Of a stretch of DNA of 64,000 nt, positions 58,752-64,000 are shown in pieces (within the stretch, counting starts at the first letter, position 1; each line of letters opens with the position of its first letter). A model generated the notes under the pieces. That model was not told the DNA's origin, did no database searches, and saw only the letters and a program-made list of their open reading frames with translations. The position numbers and the translations under genes were made by a program. The stretch covers positions 2,356,001 to 2,420,000 of the forward strand of contig NZ_CP099734.1 in the NCBI RefSeq assembly GCF_025398175.1, given 5' to 3'. The DNA comes from Photobacterium sp. TY1-4 (GTDB taxonomy: Bacteria; Pseudomonadota; Gammaproteobacteria; Enterobacterales; Vibrionaceae).

Positions 58752-59404
58752 GAAATACAAGAGGAACCCGTCCGGGTAGCGTAAAATCCATCTGATTCTC
58801 GCGCCTGAAGGCCGGCCTGATTTACCTGCCGCCCCCCGCTTCAAGCTGAGGTCACGATAACATGTTTCGTGGGCCAGAACCCACGTAAACTTTCATGCCA
58901 CCCACGCAGAACGATAAAATATCAACCATATTGACCAGTTCTTGAAAAAAACAGCCCAAACACCAGAAATAACACCTTATAAAAACCACCCGGAAAAACA
59001 ACCGAGTTCAAAATACCATGACCACAATAACGACCAGGATAATTCACCAAACAATACAAAAAACATCTCAAACCAGAAACATTTTATAGCAAAACAAACC
59101 ACACCAATCACCCACTCGAAAACAACAAGAAAACACAAACAAAACACACTGGAAACCTTAAATTAACCAAAAAATAAAAAGTTAAGGTGTTTTTTTCCTT
59201 TAAATTTCGCACTGGTTGGATGAGGTCACATAAAAGTGCAATATTTATCGCACTGCATCATTCATTCGGATAGAGTAGCGCGACTTCATGACACGTTCCC
59301 TCATGGAAGGCTCCATCGATCTAACAATGATTTCTCATGGTTATCATGGATGCGAACTCAGGGTCTTTTCGGACTCACTGACTCGAACGAACAAGGTTAG
59401 AACT
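58752..59404. other. Intergenic region asd / nhaC
   Basis: 653 bases. 58930-59170 is A/C-rich and almost G-free on the plus strand (6 G in 59041-59160). An intrinsic-terminator-like ACCTTAA/TTAAGGT hairpin with T7 ends at 59197. Then follows the nhaC leader. A 74-codon TTG-start frame (58942-59166) is low-complexity (Lys, Thr, Asn, Pro) and not supported as a gene. Confidence 0.5.
59155..59197 (+). terminator. Terminator-like hairpin upstream of nhaC
   Basis: ACCTTAA (59155-59161), 20-nt A-rich loop, TTAAGGT (59182-59188), G, then seven T. Weak AT stem. Confidence 0.45.
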
Positions 59405-60850
59405 ATGAACAAACAGAGTGTGAAACTACCTTCGCTAATGCAGGTCGTTGTCGCGTTAGGTATCTTTCTTGCGCTGGCATTTTCTTTCACGGCAAAACTC
59501 GATTTACCGATCCAACTGGCCCTCTACATCGGCTGGTTTGTCATTATGGCACTCGGCATCAAGCTGGGACATGACTACAAATCTCTGGAGCAGGCTGCGA
59601 CCAAAGGGATCTCAAACGGCTTGGGGGCCGTCCTGATCCTGCTGGCTGTCGGTGCCCTGGTCGGTACCTGGATTGCCGGCGGTATTGTCCCAACCATCAT
59701 TTACTATGGCCTCAAAGCCATTCACCCTTCAATCTTCCTGCTGGCAACCATGATCATCTGTTCGCTGACGGCACTGGCAACCGGGACTTCCTGGGGCGCC
59801 GCGGGTACCGCCGGGATCGCGATGATGGGCATTGGCCAGGGATTAGGGATCCCGGCGCCGATGACGGCCGGTGCCGTGCTGTCGGGCTGTTACTTCGGGG
59901 ATAAGATGTCACCACTCTCTGATTCGGTGATCCTGGCTTCTTCCATGTCAAACGTCGAAATCATGGAGCACATCAAAGGCATGCTGCCGATTGCGCTGAT
60001 CAGTTATGTGATCACCGGGATCATGTTCACCGGTGTGGGCTTCCACTATGCCGGCAATGTTGATATGTCCCAGGTTGAAAGCGTGATTGCCGCCATGGAT
60101 CAGCAATTTGTCATTTCGCCGTTCTCTTTTGCCCCTGTGGTCATTGTGCTGGCACTGCTGGCCATGCGCCTGCCATCGTTCCCGGTGATTTCCCTCGGTT
60201 CGCTGCTGGGGATCGTCTGGGCGGTCATGATCCAGGATATGGACCCGCTGATGGCATTCAACACCGCCTGGGCGCCGTTCTCCATCAGCTCCGGAGTCGA
60301 CTTCATTGACGCGATCCTCAACCGTGGCGGCATGTCATCAATGCTGGGCTCCGTGGCTGTGATCGTGTTTGGTTTGGGCTTTGGTGGCTTACTCGATAAA
60401 GTGGGTGTGCTGCAAACTATCGCCAAGCTATTCGAAAAACGCGTCAACTCGGCAGGTAGCCTGTCGGTCTCGACCATTGCCACCGCTTTCCTCGGCAACG
60501 TGTTCGGCTCGGCGATGTACGTCTCCCTGATCCTGACACCAAAAATCTGTGCCAAGAACTATGACCGTCTGGGGTTCCAACGCAAGAACCTGTCGCGTAA
60601 CGCCGAGTTCGGCGGCACCCTGACATCCGGCATGGTGCCGTGGAGTGATAACGGGATCTACATGGCCAGTATTCTGGGTGTGGCGACGTTCTCTTACGCC
60701 CCGTTCATGTGGTTGAGCTTCGTCTGTATTCTGGTCACGATCATCTCATCTTACATGGGCTGGTTCGTCGACCGCTGCCCGCCGTCCGTGGTGGAAGCAT
60801 CTGAAGAGTCCGACCCAACGCAGCCAGGTACAGCGCAACAGACCGCGTAA
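59405..60850 (+). CDS. nhaC: NhaC-type Na+/H+ antiporter
   Basis: 481 residues, ~11-12 membrane helices, NhaC family (some members carry other solutes such as malate/lactate). Family blocks GTSWGAAGTAGIAMMGIG, GAVLSGCYFGDKMSPLSDSVILASS and NRGGMSSMLGSVAVIVFGLGFGGLL (read in parts). The open frame extends to 59288, but the ATG at 59405 after AAGG fits the family. I looked for a lysine riboswitch in the leader and did not find a convincing one. UUCG-loop terminator downstream. Confidence 0.9.
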   Translation: MNKQSVKLPSLMQVVVALGIFLALAFSFTAKLDLPIQLALYIGWFVIMALGIKLGHDYKSLEQAATKGISNGLGAVLILLAVGALVGTWIAGGIVPTIIYYGLKAIHPSIFLLATMIICSLTALATGTSWGAAGTAGIAMMGIGQGLGIPAPMTAGAVLSGCYFGDKMSPLSDSVILASSMSNVEIMEHIKGMLPIALISYVITGIMFTGVGFHYAGNVDMSQVESVIAAMDQQFVISPFSFAPVVIVLALLAMRLPSFPVISLGSLLGIVWAVMIQDMDPLMAFNTAWAPFSISSGVDFIDAILNRGGMSSMLGSVAVIVFGLGFGGLLDKVGVLQTIAKLFEKRVNSAGSLSVSTIATAFLGNVFGSAMYVSLILTPKICAKNYDRLGFQRKNLSRNAEFGGTLTSGMVPWSDNGIYMASILGVATFSYAPFMWLSFVCILVTIISSYMGWFVDRCPPSVVEASEESDPTQPGTAQQTA

Positions 60851-60906
60851 GCGACTTGGCCTCGGTCTTCTATCGGATCAAGTCGACTGACAGCAGTCAC
60901 TCTGAC

Positions 60907-60936
60907 AAAAAAAGCGCCTTCGGGCGCTTTTTTATG
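60907..60936. terminator. nhaC terminator, bidirectional
   Basis: AAAAAAGCGCC, UUCG-type tetraloop, GGCGCTTTTTT centred on 60921. Confidence 0.93.
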
Positions 60937-61014
60937 CTTTAGTCTTCATGGTTAGGTTCGACAGGCAGACAAACCCAGAACACCCCCCGAACACAATCTG
61001 ATCGCTATTCACGC

Positions 61015-61191
61015 TTATCGGTATTCGTTGTCCACAAGACCGATCACCTGGGCGGTCATCGCCTGTTGGGCTGGCTTGGGCTGCTCTCTTTGATACTGCT
61101 TGATAAATTTCGCCCGCACCGTATCCAGATGCCGTTGTGTTTCGTGATTCACGACTTTTCTGTACTGCCTTTCTGTTTTACACACGCTCAT
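61015..61191 (-). CDS. Small basic hypothetical protein, 58 residues
   Basis: MSVCKTERQYRKVVNHETQ and onward; no family recognised. AAGG lies 6 bases before ATG 61191 (an upstream in-frame ATG at 61197 is less well placed). Basic, helical, no signal peptide (RHLDTVRAKFIKQYQREQPKPAQQ). Terminates toward the shared hairpin at 60907-60936. Confidence 0.55.
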   Translation of the reverse strand: MSVCKTERQYRKVVNHETQRHLDTVRAKFIKQYQREQPKPAQQAMTAQVIGLVDNEYR

Positions 61192-61467
61192 AGCCAACCT
61201 TGATCGATGTCCTTATAAGTGCAGCTCACGCTTATCACGCGCCGCTCTATCACTTTACCCACAATTGCATAATCAAACTGTATGATCGCCTCTGCCGACG
61301 GTTAAGCGGCAGCGCCAAAACGAGAGAAGCATATCTTTGCTTTTAAGGTGACTCAACTCCTTTGACAGGATTCTGACAATCCAAAAAGCATATCTTATAA
61401 AGGTCGGAGCTGTGGTCAGCGATGTGTTCTGCAAACAGAACTGTCGGAAGCAGTATCCTTTGACGCC

Positions 61468-61830
61468 CTAACGGCTCGTTTTCAATGGATTATTCCCTGA
61501 CCGGACCATCGACGACAAAGGGTGAAGCCGGTAGCGCAGGGCCCGAAAGGGATGGCGCCAGAAAAAACGCGGCATGGACCAGCGCAGCACATGGCTGAAC
61601 TGCAAACGTCTGGCCGAAGAGAAACACTGCCGCTGGCAGTGCAGACAATGTGGCTTGCCGGACGCTGACGGGCAACGGGACATACGCGCCGTCACATAAA
61701 CAGCAAGTTCCTGACACGCCGGACAGGTTACTGCACCACGATGCAGGATCTGGCAATACCAGCGGATCAGGACTTTCACGGTGTTCAGTTCACGCTGCTT
61801 TTGAACTGCGCCGGGATTTGAAACGTTCAT
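61468..61830 (-). CDS. YgbA-family (nitrous oxide-stimulated promoter) protein
   Basis: 120 residues. Matches the pattern of E. coli YgbA, a nitrosative-stress gene of the NsrR regulon with cysteine-rich sequence: RELNTVKVLIRWYCQ, TCPACQELAVYV, CPSASGKPHCLHCQRQCF, and SHVLRWSMPRFFWRHPFRAL for the VMRYSGPRMLLRHP block. The cysteine pairs suggest a metal or cluster site (inference). Starts at ATG 61830; a -10 GATAAT (61845-61840) and the FNR site predict the transcript start within about 3 bases of the ATG, so the mRNA may be leaderless. Thematically linked to norVW in this window. Confidence 0.8.
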   Translation of the reverse strand: MNVSNPGAVQKQRELNTVKVLIRWYCQILHRGAVTCPACQELAVYVTARMSRCPSASGKPHCLHCQRQCFSSARRLQFSHVLRWSMPRFFWRHPFRALRYRLHPLSSMVRSGNNPLKTSR

Positions 61831-61866
61831 AGGGGCGGTATTATCCTGATCCGCCCCGGCAAACAT

Positions 61867-61880
61867 TTGATAAAGATCAA
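61867..61880. promoter_or_regulatory. Perfect FNR box for the YgbA-family gene
   Basis: TTGAT-AAAG-ATCAA, exact FNR consensus, centred at 61873.5. With the -10 GATAAT at 61845-61840 (minus strand) the predicted start near 61833 puts the box at about -40.5 to -41.5, the class II activator position. Confidence 0.8.
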
Positions 61881-61930
61881 ACCGGGCTCATCAAATGCCG
61901 CAGCTTGCCCTGACCAATCCGTCAATCACA

Positions 61931-62947
61931 TCAATCATTATCGGTCGATAACCGGCGCTGCAGCTGATCTTTCAGGTTTGGCGGCGTGCCTTTAATGGTC
62001 AGCGTATCAGTGTCTGCATCATAGAAAATCCGCTCTCCCAGCAACATACTGTCGAAGTTAATCGTCAAACCGCCACCTGAACCAACGAACTTGGTCAGTT
62101 TACGCATGGTAGTTCGATCCGCCGGAAAGCTCTCTTCCAGTGCATATCCCTGGTTCGAAGCAAACTGATAGAAGTCTGTGCCATCCTCGGCCGCAGGCAG
62201 CTCACCGGACAGCTCTTTGACCGTCACTTCATCCCCGGCCTGAAGCTGGCTGTTGCAGTAGTCGTATACTTGCTTGCGGTACTGTTGCTTTTCTTCTTTG
62301 TCGAGCCGCGAGTCGGCGCAGAAATCTTCCACCGCTTGCATGAGTACCTGGTTCTGGACTTTGGCATCCATGCCCACTTCGGCCTGTAGGAAATCGAGGA
62401 AGAAATCCGCAATTTTTCGACCAACCCGGCCTTTGATGAACGTCAGATAACGGTTCGATTCGGCATCCGTCTCCCAGGACGACAGGTCAATCCGCGCCAC
62501 AATATCCATCTTGCTGACATCGAGATAATCCGTGGCACTGATATCCAGCTGCTCAGTCACTTTCATGCTGTGACAAGTCGGTAGCAAGCCAATCAACAGG
62601 TAGTCTGTCGCCAGTGACTGATACTCCGCCAGCACCAGCGTTCCGGCTTCGGCAAACGGGTATTTACTCAACTCTGCCTGCAGTTTGTTGGCCGACTGGT
62701 TCGAAAACGTCAGGAAATCCAGCTCGCCGCTGCGCACCTGTTTCAGCCAGTGGCAGAATTCACTGTCTTCGGCGAAATGGGCAAAGCCCTTCGCCCCTTT
62801 ACTGCTGTATACCCGATGCAGCTCGGCAACCAACTCTTCTGTAGAAGTGTCGTTATTAAGCGGTTGTTTTCTGAGATGAACGTCAAGCTCATCCTGCTCA
62901 TTTTTTGTCAACTGGTGAAGAATGACATTGGAAAGCGTTAGGCTCAT
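61931..62947 (-). CDS. yejK: Nucleoid-associated protein YejK (NdpA)
   Basis: 338 residues. Nucleoid-associated protein of the 37-kDa family that interacts with topoisomerases. Family blocks LTLSNVILHQL, GTLVLAEYQSLATDYLLIGLL, SSWETDAESNRYLTFIKGRVGRKIADFFLDFL (read in parts) and GGGLTINFDSMLLGERIFYD. Divergent from yejL-yejM, as in E. coli. Confidence 0.96.
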   Translation of the reverse strand: MSLTLSNVILHQLTKNEQDELDVHLRKQPLNNDTSTEELVAELHRVYSSKGAKGFAHFAEDSEFCHWLKQVRSGELDFLTFSNQSANKLQAELSKYPFAEAGTLVLAEYQSLATDYLLIGLLPTCHSMKVTEQLDISATDYLDVSKMDIVARIDLSSWETDAESNRYLTFIKGRVGRKIADFFLDFLQAEVGMDAKVQNQVLMQAVEDFCADSRLDKEEKQQYRKQVYDYCNSQLQAGDEVTVKELSGELPAAEDGTDFYQFASNQGYALEESFPADRTTMRKLTKFVGSGGGLTINFDSMLLGERIFYDADTDTLTIKGTPPNLKDQLQRRLSTDND

Positions 62948-63023
62948 AATGGAAATATTTCAGTAAATCTAAAGTGTAGGTTATTATAAGTCGCTTTCTT
63001 TATAACTTTAAACAAGACTTCCT

Positions 63024-63242
63024 ATGCCAATTACTTCAAAATACTCGAATAAAAAAGTTGAACAAATCATTGATGACGTGTTCGATGTACTAGAGAAGCA
63101 TGAAGCTTCTGCCGAGCTGGCACTGATGATCATGGGCAACATTTCGACCAACATCATCAATGCCGACGTGCCGGCTGCCCAACGGAAAGCCATTGCTGAG
63201 AAATTCTCGCAAGCGCTGCTTTCCTCCATCAAGGAAGATTAA
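63024..63242 (+). CDS. yejL: YejL, DUF1414 protein
   Basis: 72 residues. Small helical dimeric protein, function unknown, always next to yejK/yejM in enterobacteria and vibrios. Blocks [20 protein letters not shown] and [13 protein letters not shown] are typical. yejM starts 46 bases downstream on the same strand. Confidence 0.94.
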   Translation: MPITSKYSNKKVEQIIDDVFDVLEKHEASAELALMIMGNISTNIINADVPAAQRKAIAEKFSQALLSSIKED

Positions 63243-63288
63243 GCTTGTTGTTCGGCATCGCACATCAGACTGGGAATTTCTGACATCT

Positions 63289-64000
63289 ATGGTCACCAGC
63301 GGTAACAATTATAAAGACAAAGTGTCCCAGCTGATTGGCTGGGGTCATTGGTTCAGCTTTTTCAATATCATCGCCGCCATGCTGCTCGGCACCCGGTATA
63401 TTGAACACTCTGAATGGCCGGAAACCCTTCTCGGACAACTGTATCTCGGACTGAGCTGGGTTGGCCATTTCGGGTTCCTGGTCTTTGGCTTTTACATTCT
63501 GATCCTGTTTCCGGCCAGTTTTCTGATCCCGTCTCAGCGCCTGATGCGGCTGTTTGCCGTGTTGGTCGGTACCGTTGGCCTCACCGCCCTGCTGCTGGAT
63601 ACCCATGCCTACGAGACGCTTGAGCTGCACTTAAGCCCGCTCGTCTGGGATCTGCTGCTCAGTGGTGAAAAAACGGAACTGAATGCCCGTTGGCAATACC
63701 TGTTTATTGCGGTGCCAGCCATTTTCCTGATGCAACTGGTGCTGGCAGAGTGGATTTGGCGCAAACTCAGAAAGCTGACCCGAAAGCATGTCGGGGTACC
63801 GATTGCCATGGTTTTCGGTCTGTGCTTCCTGAGCAGCCACCTGATTTATATCTGGGCCGATGCTAACCTCTATCGCCCGGTGACGGCACAGCGCTCCAAT
63901 TTCCCACTCTCCTATCCGATGACAGCCAAAAGCTTCATGGAGAAACATGGCTGGCTGGATCGCCAGGAATACACCCGCCGTCAGGCAGCACAGGGCATCG
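63289..64000 (+). CDS. yejM: YejM/PbgA inner-membrane sulfatase-fold protein (5' part)
   Basis: 237 codons, open at the window edge (full protein ~590 residues). N-terminal five-helix membrane domain; in E. coli YejM binds LPS and controls LpxC turnover through LapB. The sequence VSQLIGWGHWFSFFNIIAAM, FPASFLIPSQRLMRLFAVL and SSHLIYIWADANLYRPVTAQRSNFPLSYPMTAKSFMEKHG (read in parts) aligns with E. coli YejM. ATG 63289 (MVTSGNNYKDK) matches its MVT start; a TTG at 63247 in frame is less likely. The periplasmic sulfatase-like domain is beyond the window. Confidence 0.95.
   Translation, partial: MVTSGNNYKDKVSQLIGWGHWFSFFNIIAAMLLGTRYIEHSEWPETLLGQLYLGLSWVGHFGFLVFGFYILILFPASFLIPSQRLMRLFAVLVGTVGLTALLLDTHAYETLELHLSPLVWDLLLSGEKTELNARWQYLFIAVPAIFLMQLVLAEWIWRKLRKLTRKHVGVPIAMVFGLCFLSSHLIYIWADANLYRPVTAQRSNFPLSYPMTAKSFMEKHGWLDRQEYTRRQAAQGI

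Noticed and set aside
58942..59166. 74-codon Lys/Thr/Asn-rich frame
   Set aside because: TTG start without a ribosome site; composition simply reflects the A/C-rich DNA.
59170..59404. Lysine riboswitch upstream of nhaC (GGATAGAGTAGCGCGACTTCAT looks like the start of a LYS element)
   Set aside because: Only the first ~20 bases resemble the element. The later conserved blocks of the lysine riboswitch are not present in the leader.

Overview
The window is a chromosomal segment of a Vibrionaceae bacterium. The evidence is a luxO-luxU quorum-sensing pair with an adjacent Qrr small RNA, the sodium-motor T-ring protein MotY, a fadL-volA lipid-scavenging pair, an rsx (rnf) operon, NhaC-type antiporters and the gene order cydC-aat-bpt-infA-clpA-clpS-cspD-icd-rluE-mnmA-hflD-purB. 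The moderate G+C of the coding regions fits a Photobacterium or Grimontia type lineage rather than a low-G+C Vibrio, but the genus is an inference. I see no prophage, insertion sequence, integron or CRISPR array; this is core genome with regulatory novelty mostly between genes.

Layout. 1-12.5 kb: export of thiols (cydC), N-end-rule degradation (aat, bpt, clpS, clpA), translation (infA, rluE, mnmA), cold-shock-like cspD, icd, hflD and purB. 12.6-15.4 kb: nitric oxide reductase norV-norW behind a near-consensus NsrR operator. 15.5-18.9 kb: roxA and a chemoreceptor. 19-24.7 kb: oppABCDF, whose 3' UTR resembles the Vibrio OppZ small RNA. 25-27 kb: a small gene, a structured candidate RNA and a porin. 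27.8-30.2 kb: molybdopterin operon moaA-C-D-E (no moaB) behind a Moco riboswitch. 30.4-36.7 kb: a small protein, a Lon-N-domain protein, yvcK, luxU, luxO, qrr and uvrB.

36.7-44.9 kb: a long intergenic region with DnaA boxes, a tRNA-Asn gene carrying a 15-nt insertion in its T arm, then rsxABCDGE-nth, preceded by a Fur-like site. 44.9-49.5 kb: gloA, Fur-controlled sodA, DUF2753, two small exported proteins, motY and rnt. 49.9-58.6 kb: fadL-volA, a peroxiredoxin, a Na+/H+ antiporter family protein, grxD, sodB and asd. 59.4-64 kb: nhaC, an FNR-controlled YgbA-family gene, yejK, yejL and the start of yejM.

Functional themes are redox and nitrosative stress (norVW with NsrR site, the YgbA-family gene with FNR site, two superoxide dismutases, peroxiredoxin, Grx4, rsx), sodium physiology (rsx, motY, two antiporters) and RNA-based control (Moco riboswitch, Qrr, candidate OppZ and other structured intergenic RNAs). 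The observation I would check first is the tRNA-Asn gene: promoter, cloverleaf and terminator are intact, but a self-complementary 15-mer sits between the T stem and the T loop.
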